From NCBI GenBank assembly GCA_026874595.1, contig CM049309.1, positions 54,532,079 to 54,596,078 on the forward strand: a stretch of DNA of 64,000 nt, in the 5' to 3' direction. The notes beneath the pieces are model-generated. The model searched no databases and was not told where the DNA came from. It was given only the letters and a program-made list of their open reading frames with translations. The DNA comes from Sipunculus nudus. Taxonomy: Eukaryota > Annelida > Sipuncula > Golfingiida > Sipunculidae. The position numbers and the translations under genes are program-made. Positions 12,674 to 23,200 of this stretch are shown in pieces (position 1 is the first letter of the stretch; the number at the start of each line of letters is the position of its first letter).

Positions 12674-12999
12674 CATTTCAATAAATATTCAATTTAAAAA
12701 GTACATAAATCCAATGGAAGGTAGCAGTCTTATATTTTCTCGTAAACACTGCCATTTACACAAGTAAAAGAACTGCATACCTACATACATATAAATCTGT
12801 TCTGCCATCATCTGTGAGGATAAACATAATTACATTTCAATAAACAGTCAGTTCAAAAATTACGACAATATAATGTTATGTAACAGTCTTAAAATGACTA
12901 ATCAATCGTGCCATATACACATGTAACATTATTGCACACCTTAGTACACAATGAATCTATTGTGCTGTCAACAGTGAGTACTGTTTAAAATACATAATT
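12674..12999 (-). repeat. Diverged tandem duplication forming the LINE 3' UTR
   Basis: Two units, about 12674-12831 and 12832-12999, both begin with acatttcaataaa (plus-strand reading) and end with a variant of aaacataatt. Between these they share cagtctta, a gccat-tacaca-gtaa block and a closing ctgt-gag block in the same order. The duplication fills nearly the whole stretch between the ORF2 stop and the conserved 3' tail. Confidence 0.75.
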
Positions 13000-15524
13000 C
13001 AACCATCTATCATTTTCCGTCTCCTCAAAAACGAATTAAACACATATGCAGCAACATTTGATATTTCAAATGGATTATCTAAATTAAATAATTTTATAAA
13101 ATTTTGTTCACTTGGATAATGCAAGTCTTGTCTAATATATTTTAACCTCAAATCGTGATATAATTTACACTCTTGCATAAAGTGAGCTTCATCCTCAACA
13201 ATATTGAATCCATAGCATAAACAATATTTACAGATCCTTTCTTCACGAGAAATGTTTTTATGGCGGCCCATTTCTATAGCTAATTCATGATTTGAACATC
13301 GAAGTTTAGCAAGTGCTGTACGGTGTTGTTTATATGGGATACAATCAACATATTTTTCTAGAGTGAGCATAGATTTAAAAGTACCATAATAGTAGAGTTT
13401 ACTGCACAATTCAATATCACCATGCCAATTTTGAATGGCCATATCTTTTATTCTCATTTCAACTTCTTTCATAAAATAATTCACATCTCCAATGTACTGT
13501 GCCATCCAAACATATCCAAAACCGGACTGGAACAGCAATGTTCTTACTTCAGATACCCAATTTGATTTACCACTGCTATCTAAATTCATCAACATATTGT
13601 ACACCTGTTTCTGATATCTATGTTCTGGCATATGCAAAAGTTTAATCCAATACTTAATACAACGCAATAAGCAAGCTACAAACAAAGGAAATCTGCCACA
13701 TTCTCCTAAAGCTGCTGCATTTGGAGTATTCTGACCTACATTTAAAATTTGTTTGCAGAATTTGTACTGTACTCTCTCTATAGTTTCTGATTTTTTAAAA
13801 CCCCACAACTCACATCCATATGTTAATATTGGCACTACCATTTGATCAAACAAATAAAAGAGATGTTTTGTACTTACATATTTACACTTTTTGCTGAATG
13901 TTTTAATCATGCATACAGCTTTGTTTGCTTGTAAAACCTGCTGTTGTTGTGTTTTTGACCAAGACAATTTTGTGGAGAAAATAATACCAAGATATTTGTA
14001 GTATGGAACCACTTCTAACTGTTTACCTTTTAAATACCATTTTTCTACTTTACGTAAGGGACCACCTTTCCTAAAAACCATAATCTTAGTTTTATCTGTA
14101 TTAATTTTGAAACCATAATTTTCACAAAACTTTTGTAAGAGATCAATCTGTTGCTGAAGTCTACCTATAGTATCTCCACAATTAACCATATCATCTGCAA
14201 ATAACAATGTCATTAAATTTGAGAGATTTCCATTTACATATATCCCCTGACAATCGCTTCCATCTAACATATTACAATACTCATTAATAAATAAAGAAAA
14301 TAATAAAGGACTTATCATACAACCTTGCCGGGTACCTACCGAACATGCAAAATAATCTGTAAATCCACTCTCAGTTAATATACAAGACTGCATTTTTGAA
14401 TACATTGATTTTATAACGCGTAATATTTTACCATTTATGCCTTGTTTTAATAAAACATGCCACAATAAATTATGTTGTACAAAATCGAACGCTTTTGCAA
14501 AGTCAATATATAAACAGTAAAATCTACCTTTTCTTTTAACCAAGTATTTTTTAACTAAAGCATACAAAATAAATGCCTGGTCAATTGTAGAATATCCTTT
14601 CTTGTAACCAGCTTGTGATTCAGATAAAATACTCATTTCCTCAACAAACTGCGAAAGTCTATTGTTCAAAACTTTAGTAAATATTTTACCAGTAACATTT
14701 AGTAAGGATATCCCTCTATAATTACCAGGTTCATTCTGAGAACCCTTCTTGTGTAACGGAAATATTATTGCTTTACTCCATTCTTCAGGAAATGACCCCT
14801 TGTTGAAAATCTTATTAAACAAAGTATGTAATAAAGGCAAAATAATTTCTAAAAGTGATTTAATAATATCCACTTGGAGTCCATCTGGTCCAGGGGATTT
14901 ACCACTGTGCATTTGATTTATTGCCTGTCTTATTTCAAATACTGTTATCTCATTGTTGAGTGATCCACACTCACAATTACTATTAAAATTATTTTTGAAG
15001 TATGTGTCAGCTAAAATGTGAAAATCTTCTTTAACTTCATTTTTATTTTCATTAAGTAAATCTCTGAAGTAATTAAACCAATCGTCTGCTGGAATGTGAC
15101 TAACACCCTTCTCTTTCTTGAAACACTTTTTAATACAGGCCCATAAATCATTTATATTTTTAGTGTTTGTTAAGTATTTCATAGTGCACTCTTGTTTAGA
15201 TTTCTTTTTATTATCACAAAGGTTTTTAAATTGTCGTCTCTTCTCTTTGTATTTATTCAAATCATAAATATCTCCAGATATCCTATATCTATCTAGTGCT
15301 GTATATTTAATCAATTTTGCTTTAGCACATTCATCATCCCACCAGTTTGGTTGAGACCAACTCTTTTTACTTTGGTAATATTTAGGTTCAGTAAAAATAT
15401 GTAACACTTTATTCAAATATTCAATAGCCTTTTCAACATCTTGCTGAACATAATAATTAAAATTACATATGTGATCATTATACAAATTTTCATTATCATT
15501 TAAAAGTTCAACTACAGTCTGTGA
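12999..15524 (-). CDS. LINE ORF2, reverse transcriptase part
   Basis: This is the reverse transcriptase half of ORF2, about 840 codons after the in-frame TAG. It copies element RNA at a nicked target. Counting from the codon at 15485, the region KSPGPDGLQ is near residue 196, the palm motif YIDFAKAFD near 326, GTRQGCMISPLLFSLF near 384 and the catalytic FADD near 429-432; all key aspartates are present. A C-terminal segment with CKYC near 752 followed by EDEAHFMQEC fits the CX2C-H-C motif common in LINE ORF2 tails. The frame has no ATG until about residue 102, so it is not an independent ORF; it continues the endonuclease frame across a single TAG. The family is certain, the clade is not. Confidence 0.93.
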   Translation of the reverse strand, partial: SQTVVELLNDNENLYNDHICNFNYYVQQDVEKAIEYLNKVLHIFTEPKYYQSKKSWSQPNWWDDECAKAKLIKYTALDRYRISGDIYDLNKYKEKRRQFKNLCDNKKKSKQECTMKYLTNTKNINDLWACIKKCFKKEKGVSHIPADDWFNYFRDLLNENKNEVKEDFHILADTYFKNNFNSNCECGSLNNEITVFEIRQAINQMHSGKSPGPDGLQVDIIKSLLEIILPLLHTLFNKIFNKGSFPEEWSKAIIFPLHKKGSQNEPGNYRGISLLNVTGKIFTKVLNNRLSQFVEEMSILSESQAGYKKGYSTIDQAFILYALVKKYLVKRKGRFYCLYIDFAKAFDFVQHNLLWHVLLKQGINGKILRVIKSMYSKMQSCILTESGFTDYFACSVGTRQGCMISPLLFSLFINEYCNMLDGSDCQGIYVNGNLSNLMTLLFADDMVNCGDTIGRLQQQIDLLQKFCENYGFKINTDKTKIMVFRKGGPLRKVEKWYLKGKQLEVVPYYKYLGIIFSTKLSWSKTQQQQVLQANKAVCMIKTFSKKCKYVSTKHLFYLFDQMVVPILTYGCELWGFKKSETIERVQYKFCKQILNVGQNTPNAAALGECGRFPLFVACLLRCIKYWIKLLHMPEHRYQKQVYNMLMNLDSSGKSNWVSEVRTLLFQSGFGYVWMAQYIGDVNYFMKEVEMRIKDMAIQNWHGDIELCSKLYYYGTFKSMLTLEKYVDCIPYKQHRTALAKLRCSNHELAIEMGRHKNISREERICKYCLCYGFNIVEDEAHFMQECKLYHDLRLKYIRQDLHYPSEQNFIKLFNLDNPFEISNVAAYVFNSFLRRRKMIDG

Positions 15525-16646
15525 CTAAAGTTTGTACCTTGTCCATGCAGTTGTGTGCTCAATATTTTCTGGAACTGTTTGTACAGATTCAACTTTTAAA
15601 GTACATTTCACTGGAAAGTGATCTGACAAATCTAACCTTAAAACTGTAAACGATTCCATTTTAATAAAAAATTCAGCACTAACAATAATGTAGTCAATAA
15701 CACTCTGTTCAGCATGTGTTACACATGTGTATTCACCTTCAATATCTGGAGGAATTCTACCATTCAGAACATGAATATTAAAAGCACAACACAACTGTTG
15801 TAATGAAAATCCAAATTTGTTAGTTTTACCATCCTTTGAATTTCTACACACTTTAAATTCATCTGAAGGGTACACTTCATTCAAACCGATGAATCCTAAA
15901 TGATCATTTTCTATGTTATCATACATTTTACCAATCCTTGCATTCAGATCACCCATTAAAATTACATATAAATCTCCATATTTTGACATCAAATCTACCA
16001 TAATATTTTCAAGTCTTATTATTCCATCATTTTCGTCTAAAGATTCATATAGTACTGAACCCTCTGGAGCAATAGATGCACATATTAACAGAACAGGTTT
16101 CTCCGAATTAAAAGCTGTACCATCCAATATTAAAGCAATTATATCTATATATTTATGAACATATATTATGCTGAAATTGCAATTCTTTCTTATACATACA
16201 ATGATTCCTCCTCTACCAACATTTTCTCTAACACTTGCAAAATATATAAATTTGTCAAAGCAGTTGTCAAACTCTTCTTCATAAGATGCCCAGGTTTCCC
16301 CAATACACAGTATATCAGAATCATTCATTAAATCTAAAAATTCTGGTGAATAAATCTTGTTTTTCAGACCCCCAGCATTCCATGAGACCATGTTTACAGT
16401 ATTATATTCAGCATTATATGAATTGTGAGTATCAGTAAGTGAGCTTGAATTAGTAAGTGAACAAGTGCTTACCTGTTTGTATGGTGCAAGTGCGATCTCA
16501 ATATTATTAAAGTGCTGGTTCGGAGATGTTAGTTGATTTTGTCTGTCATCAGGTTGATCCCCATCTGGAATTAGTAACAATGTTGAATTCACAAGTATTT
16601 TTGAATCTTTCAAATAATCATATGAACATGGACCCTGGCCTGACCC
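15525..16646 (-). CDS. LINE ORF2, APE-type endonuclease part
   Basis: This is the N-terminal endonuclease of ORF2, which nicks the target to prime reverse transcription. The frame is open from just after the ORF1 TGA (16647-16649). The first in-frame ATG is at 16389-16391, immediately before SWNAGGL. Family motifs follow in order: LCIGETW with the metal-binding glutamate, GDLNARIG, NKFG, VIDYIIVS and the catalytic SDHFPV. The frame ends at TAG 15525-15527, just after the domain; the same frame then runs on into the reverse transcriptase, so the TAG is probably a nonsense mutation. About 85 codons of low-complexity sequence separate the ORF1 stop from the endonuclease. Where translation naturally starts is unclear. 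Confidence 0.92.
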   Translation of the reverse strand, partial: GSGQGPCSYDYLKDSKILVNSTLLLIPDGDQPDDRQNQLTSPNQHFNNIEIALAPYKQVSTCSLTNSSSLTDTHNSYNAEYNTVNMVSWNAGGLKNKIYSPEFLDLMNDSDILCIGETWASYEEEFDNCFDKFIYFASVRENVGRGGIIVCIRKNCNFSIIYVHKYIDIIALILDGTAFNSEKPVLLICASIAPEGSVLYESLDENDGIIRLENIMVDLMSKYGDLYVILMGDLNARIGKMYDNIENDHLGFIGLNEVYPSDEFKVCRNSKDGKTNKFGFSLQQLCCAFNIHVLNGRIPPDIEGEYTCVTHAEQSVIDYIIVSAEFFIKMESFTVLRLDLSDHFPVKCTLKVESVQTVPENIEHTTAWTRYKL

Positions 16647-17286
16647 TCATTTATCATTTCTAGTTTTCCCTACCATCACTTTTGAGTTTGATTCGAAATC
16701 CCATTTAAACAGTTGTCCCTCAATACAAAGTTTATCAAAGGAAAGATAAACCTCTTTTTCATCCTGCCTAGCCTTTACCATAAAGGGGATAAGGTTACGC
16801 CTTGCCGATCTGACCTGTTCACTATAATCATGTGATACTTGAACATCTGAATCTTTCAATGTTTGTCTAGCTTGTTTCATAACGCTCTCTTTCTGTTTAT
16901 AATTTGTGAACTTTACAATGACAGGTCTTGGTTTACCATCCCTAGATTTTACTGGTAGCCGGTGTGCCCTATCAATACTAATTTCATTATCCACAGTCTC
17001 TGAATCAAGTCCCATTTGCTCTTTCATCACTGATTTTACTTTATTCTCACACTCCTCCCAGCTTTCTCGTCCATTGCTCTCCGGAACACCATGGAATATA
17101 AGATTGTTTCGCCTGGATTGGTTTTCTAACTTGTCACATTTAGATTTGAGTTCAGCATTTTCTACCTCTGTTTTGGACAACCTATCGTTAACATCTCTTA
17201 ATTCCTGTTCTATTGACACAAGGCGGTTTGTTAGGTACAGGACCTGCCGTTTTAGACCCTCTGGTGTGTCTACATCATGCTGCTCT
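16647..17286 (-). CDS. LINE ORF1 (RNA-binding protein), 5'-truncated
   Basis: The frame is open from the 5' end of the element to TGA at 16647-16649, about 212 codons. The N-terminal third is a heptad-rich coiled coil (around DVNDRLSKTEVENAELKS). Then come QSRRNNLIFHGVPES and later DRAHRLPVKSRDGKPRPVIV, characteristic of the L1-like ORF1 fold with coiled coil, RRM and C-terminal domain. No ATG occurs in frame before about 65 codons into the recognisable protein, and the open frame runs through the target-site duplication into flanking DNA; the true N-terminus was therefore lost on insertion. This protein normally coats element RNA in a ribonucleoprotein particle. Confidence 0.88.
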
Positions 17287-17299
17287 ATGTCCGATAATT
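17287..17299. repeat. Target-site duplication, right copy (LINE 5' side)
   Basis: This exact copy of atgtccgataatt matches 12590-12602 and fixes the 5' boundary of the LINE at 17286. Confidence 0.9.
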
Positions 17300-20200
17300 G
17301 ATATAATCAATAATATTTCTTCCAACAGTGATCCTTAAAAACAATATATGAATGTAAAATATCAGAATAAATTGGTTTAAAATAATATTTCAAAGTTGCG
17401 AAAGCTTATATACGTCCGTGTAAACAACACCTTTGTAAACTTTTAAACTTCAATCTTTGAATCGTAATGATTGTTATATTATGTACCACATGTTGCTGAA
17501 GTGTAGAATTGTCTTGATCAAAAGGATGACGAGTTGTTAAGAAATATTTGTTAAACCAGATGAAAAAGAGCAGCACACAAAAAAACTGAATATCAGTTTT
17601 TTAGAGGGAAAACTCTGCGGCAGTATTTCTTTTTGTGCTTTTTCATAGCAATATTTAATATAATTTTCGACCACGATGTACCGAGGCAAATTCACTCAGT
17701 ATTCATTTTCACGTTTTTGCTCAAAACTCGCTTATTATTTAAACGTCTCACATTTTTTTACGCTTAAAACATTTTCCTTTCCCGAGGCCGCCCTAATCTT
17801 ATTTTTGTCAAAGCTAAACACTGGCATTTATACATATATGTTTTGTTAAGAAGTTCCAGTCAAATCATATCTGAAATATATTAGTCCATGACGCCAACGC
17901 TTGGATGTAACGAAACATAATGAGACACAATGAATTCTTGTCTGGTTTTCATTGACGTCATCGTAAGAAATCAGTAAAAAGACCCTCAAATCATGTATAA
18001 AACATTGTACTTGAGATACTCCGAGCCTGATGATCCAAAACTTTTCGGTGGGAGCATGGGTTCCCTTGGAAGAACTTGACAGAAGATAACGTCAGCGTGC
18101 CCTTTTCAACTAGTCAACAGCAAGTTTACCTTAGATAGAAGAATATGAAGAAGATGCCGCCAACTACATGGAAGAATGACTAGCTCAATTGATCAGCCCA
18201 TTAATCAGACTTAATGGTTTGTTATAAACTCCTTGATCATACCAACTCTGACAGACACCTTTCACTGACGTCACAGCGTCCCAGGCGACAGCCTCACTCA
18301 TCTATACTGGAGGATAAACACAGCTGGGGCACAGGCTGTCATAGGCCAGTACCCCAGCATGGGCTGTCTACATATCAGTCAAATGGACACTGAAACCACC
18401 ATTCTATTTAGGAAAATATAAGGTGCATCATAGGGAGGCCTGTATGTTGTTAACTGGCAGGATACCTTCAAATCATGATATTTTCAAATGTGAAAAAGAG
18501 GAATTATATTAAAATAATTAAACCCCTTCTTATACTGGTGAAGTAGGCCTGTTACAACACATCGTATATCAGTTCTAGTCACAACATATGTTTAGCAGTA
18601 TTCTATATACATACTACTATCAATGAAGTGTCTTTAACTTACAGCAAACGGGTATTTTGAGTTTGTCAGTGAGTCTTTAGATTTAAAGTTACGATTTGTG
18701 GATACAGCTCAGAAGTATTTGGAGAAAAGTCTCATATTATCAAAGAACTACAGTTTAGACGTAGTACGATGTATGGCTCAAAACAGTATGGCAGAGAATA
18801 TTCAGTCTCAGAAAATCAGACTGTTTTATCTAAGAAAATTGGTATACCAGCAGCTAATATTAGTATCTTATTCCACGCCAATTTGATGGCCAAGTGATGT
18901 TAATACAAACGAAGTAACATTATCAATTTGTGTCTATACAAAGTTTAGAGAACATATCTTGAAAAAGGATGCCTGCCTCATGATATGTTGAAAGGTTTTA
19001 CAAGAAAAAGAATCATAAGAAATTTTAGTGTTACAGCTATGATCTTCAAATGCAATCAACATTTAATTATAAATATGTTAACAAAATCATATTCTTAATA
19101 AATTTTATTTATCTCAATTTAAAAAAAAATAGGATACCAATAGTTGTGATGAACTATAAAAGACATACATATTCTATTATATAAAAGATATTTATGCTTT
19201 ACATGTACTACCAGGACATCAAACACCCTGCACGATTAGTCATTCGAAAGTTTTCTGAACAGATTCTCTGCACAAGATAGCCTTGCAAAAATACTTTTTT
19301 TCAAAGAAGCATACAGCAAGTTTGATGTAATGGATGAAATAACCTTTTCAAATTGAAGACTCCTACCCAAAACTTTATTTTTTTTAAATTTTAAATGAAA
19401 ATGTAGTCCAGTGAAGGTTAGAAAAATAAAACAATCTTTCACCTAAAAAATAGTAATAGAAAAGGAAGGAGTTTAATCCAGCTCTGAAATGTAGGGGTTG
19501 GTTTTTGATGAGGATTTGTCTGTCATCCTCACTATCTTGGCCAGCCATCGGCCACACATGGTTCGAGTTGGTCCTTTGTAATGTTAACCTGCATGAATAA
19601 AATGATTTCTTATCCCTACCAGATGGAATTCCACAGTCAATTACAACAGAAATGTTTACAATTATGCGGGAATTAGTAATTTGTAGAACAAAGCATGCAG
19701 TATGACCTGCTTGGCCATGTGGAGGTCAGTAGGGCAGTGTAGCTTGCCCTCCAGCGTGAATGCTGGGCTGGCTGGCCGGCCTGTGTGACGTCACATGCAA
19801 AGGGTCTATAATCAAGCAGAGTCTTCTTTGTCCCATATAATGTTAATGCAGGTAGCGCCGCCTGTGCTGAACTACTTTCTACGATTGCAATGGTCTTTTC
19901 CCCTCTTTCAGGTAAGTGAATATATACGAACCCTTAGAATTCGTAGGAACATCCGTTGGCAAATGTATAGCGTTTGGGTCGAACTGAATCATTCCCACAA
20001 GACTCGCAAATTTTATCATTTCAAATGTTTACAGGCATAGTGCGAAATCTGTAACCAAATATCTCAGTGATCTTAAAAAATCCATGCCCCTTATATTTTT
20101 CAGATAAACTGATCATGTGGGTAGCAGGTAAGTTATCAACATGTGGTACCACCTCATGTGACCTGCTTTTTATGAGCTGAAATGGTATTTTTCATTTACC

Positions 20201-23200
20201 CTGGATCAGTCAGAAAAACAATGTTTACCTCTCATGTCATAATGAAATTTATGTAAGAGTAAGGGGATATAAACGAGAATGTACAATGTTGAATCATTTT
20301 CAAATGGCTTCCTCCCAATTACAAAACTTTACGATTTCAGGTGTTTACTTCATTAATGTAACACCTGTCACCAAATAAAATATAATCTATTGTTAGCAAC
20401 TTGACTTTTGCAGACACATGATATTAACTTGTAGATGACGTCTTTGGGCTGGAGAAAATACGAAATATAAGTTAAGTGGAATTACTTTCAAATTGGATCC
20501 TTTCGGAATTTAACATGTTTTTTTTTTCATTGCCATACTTTTACGTTTTGTCATACATAATACATAATACAAAATTACATGTTCAAATTACAAATAAGTT
20601 GACGTCCCTATAATTGCTCCAAACTGAAAACAAATTGGATCAGGTAGACCTATTATAACTCCATATGGGGCCTTGGATTATATAGGACATGTTTACAAGG
20701 AGAGGCTTTGATATTGGGAAAATGATTAATTTTCTTATTCTTGATGAATATTACTGAAATAAAATATTGTTTACACCGACCTAGTTTTACAGGAATTGAT
20801 TTGGTAAAATACATCTTTTCCATCATGATTGGATTGTATTCCAATCACATATTGCTTTCACTAAACCAGCTCTACATATAAGAAGTACTTTAAGGAAGGG
20901 CCCATTCTTTCATCCTGGTTTGATTTATTCCAATAATTAACGGTTACACCGACCTATACCTATATAGTTAGTATCGGGAGATGCTCGTTTTCCAACTCCA
21001 GTTGAATCATGATTCAGTCAAAAACAGTTTACAACAACCTTAAGCGATAGCTACTGTCAATAATATAGAGAATAATGCCCACTTTTCGTGGCCAGGTTGA
21101 TTATTGTCTCAATAAAATAATTTTAAACCGACGCAGCTATATTTCATCATGTCCTCTCTAAACCTAAGCCGAGATTTTAGACGTGTTAGCAATGTCATGG
21201 ATTTGTTGTCTGGAAAACCTATTCAGTGCTGACGAAAGCCTCCTGGTTATTACAGGGTGTTAATATTTGATGACTAATATTTACCTTAAGGGATCGGTGA
21301 GTGGACACCTGAAGCTTGTGTTATGCTATCATGTTTACAGTTAAGCCTTCGGCACCTAATTGGGATCATTAGCCAGTCTTTGAAATAACCCGATCATGCC
21401 CTGCGGCAGGTTGTACCATGTATGCAGTCTGGGGATAATTAGCTGTCCAGATACAGTTATCCTGTGAAAGGTAACAATCAGCTTTGTTGAATTTTGATGG
21501 ATCTTTCCACAAATATTCTTGAATTTGAAGCACCAGTATTGTTTGACGTGTGATCTGCTTGACTGATTTGTTTTACATATATCACTAGGACATTGTTTTT
21601 ACTACTGAGATAACATGTTCTGTATCTGCTACTAACTACTATTCTTTTTTTAATATTCTTTAAAATAGGATTTACAGTCAACTAACAATCGGAACAAAGT
21701 TGACATAAGATTATTCAGTCCTACGTACAAAATACATGTTCAAATAAATATGCCTTGATAAGTATACAAAATACGATCCGTCTTTAAGACTGGCGTATAG
21801 TAAGTTATATATTTAAACATGTTGTGCTCTTCTTGTTGTTCACACAACATGGGCATCTCCGGTCTTATTGATTAAAGTATTCTTGAAGAAACTGTCTTCA
21901 GTACATGAGCATTGTTTATGCTTTTAAGCACATATTAAAGCAGGCTTGATATCAAGAAAAACTTCGGCTAATTAATTTAGGACTTTACTGTTTATATTGC
22001 ATAGTAAATCAACGGTCATACTATTTAAATTCTTGAGTTCTGCAATGACAAGATTATCTCCCTGGACCGACTTAATACTTGTGTAGTCTTACCAGGGTGA
22101 AGTAGTCTACACATGCAGTATGAAGTGAAGATTTTGACCAGCTATCATAATCTCCTTTGCTAGTGTAAAGTCTGAATTTCTGCCTACCAAGGAAGGTGGC
22201 TTGCGTGATTGGCGTCATAAGTAATAGCGTAACCATTGATACACAGCATGAGAGAACCTAATTTCATTGCCGAGATCCATATAAACTAGACCTCATGATT
22301 ATTTCACAATATTAGCAGCTAAACTCACAATTATTGGTAATCACACAGTAAAGCTAAATGTCTGCATGGACATTGAGGAAGATGGTTTGCGTCATTTGCA
22401 CCATGGATAATTATATAGCCTTGTAAAATGTAATACTTTATTATAGAATCGCCAAAATATATTTGATACCCAACGTGGACCTCATCATCGTTTGACCAAA
22501 TAAATACTGAATGAACATCCACGATTATGTAGTGCTCATTAAGACAAACATGTCCTATAACCTAAAAAATACTTACAGCGTGTGTAAACTGCAAAACGAT
22601 ATAAACCTCAGGTGACTCATTTGTGTTTTGCTCAAGTTACATAGCAAGGTAATCGAACATTCCACTTGCAAGCGATATTCCTATAGCTCCCTGCAGTATT
22701 TATATTTTCATACATCTCCATGAATGAAAGTTACACGAAAAGTTGTACATGACTCTCTGGTTTCAACATGCCAGTTGTAAAAATTATTGATAAGGCTAAT
22801 TTGCTCGTTTTTTATAAATAGGAAAGAAATAAAATCACTTTTATATAATGGAAAAAAAATAAATAACAAATTGAGATTTGATAAAAAATATTAGAATAAT
22901 GTTTGTTCATTATGTTGTTTCATGTAATTATACGTACACTGTTTCATACAAGTGGACTTTATTATTATTAATAGCTCCAGTGACAGGATGGTTCTTGTTA
23001 AACTTTGAACCGTGTGGTCTGTCATTTTTACTGACTGACTAGTTGAACCCAGCAATGGCTTTCTTGTCAAAGGGAAGGAAGTTTGAAAAGATGCAAGCAG
23101 TGAGCAGAGAGTTTAACTAATAATGTTCTTGACCCTTGTAAGCTGGTTGTTCCTTTCCCTGACAGCATATCGGCCTCAGTCAGGACGAAAAAAAGAGCGT

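Larger units (their letters stand above)
12603..17286 (-). mobile_element. Non-LTR retrotransposon (LINE), 5'-truncated, 4.7 kb
   Basis: The element lies on the minus strand. Its 5' end is at 17286, inside ORF1; its 3' end is a run of about 18-20 A (12603-12620) preceded by AATAAA. Perfect 13-bp target-site duplications flank it, the signature of target-primed reverse transcription. It carries an ORF1 RNA-binding-type protein, an APE-type endonuclease and a reverse transcriptase with a C-terminal CX2C-H-C motif. All three open regions are in one frame, split by TGA at 16647-16649 and TAG at 15525-15527. No other stop or frameshift is seen, which suggests a recent insertion. Clade assignment is left open; a phylogeny of the RT domain would settle it. 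Confidence 0.95.

Noticed and set aside
15913-17301. Plus-strand frames at 15913-16158 and 16906-17301
   Set aside because: They are antisense shadows of the LINE ORFs.
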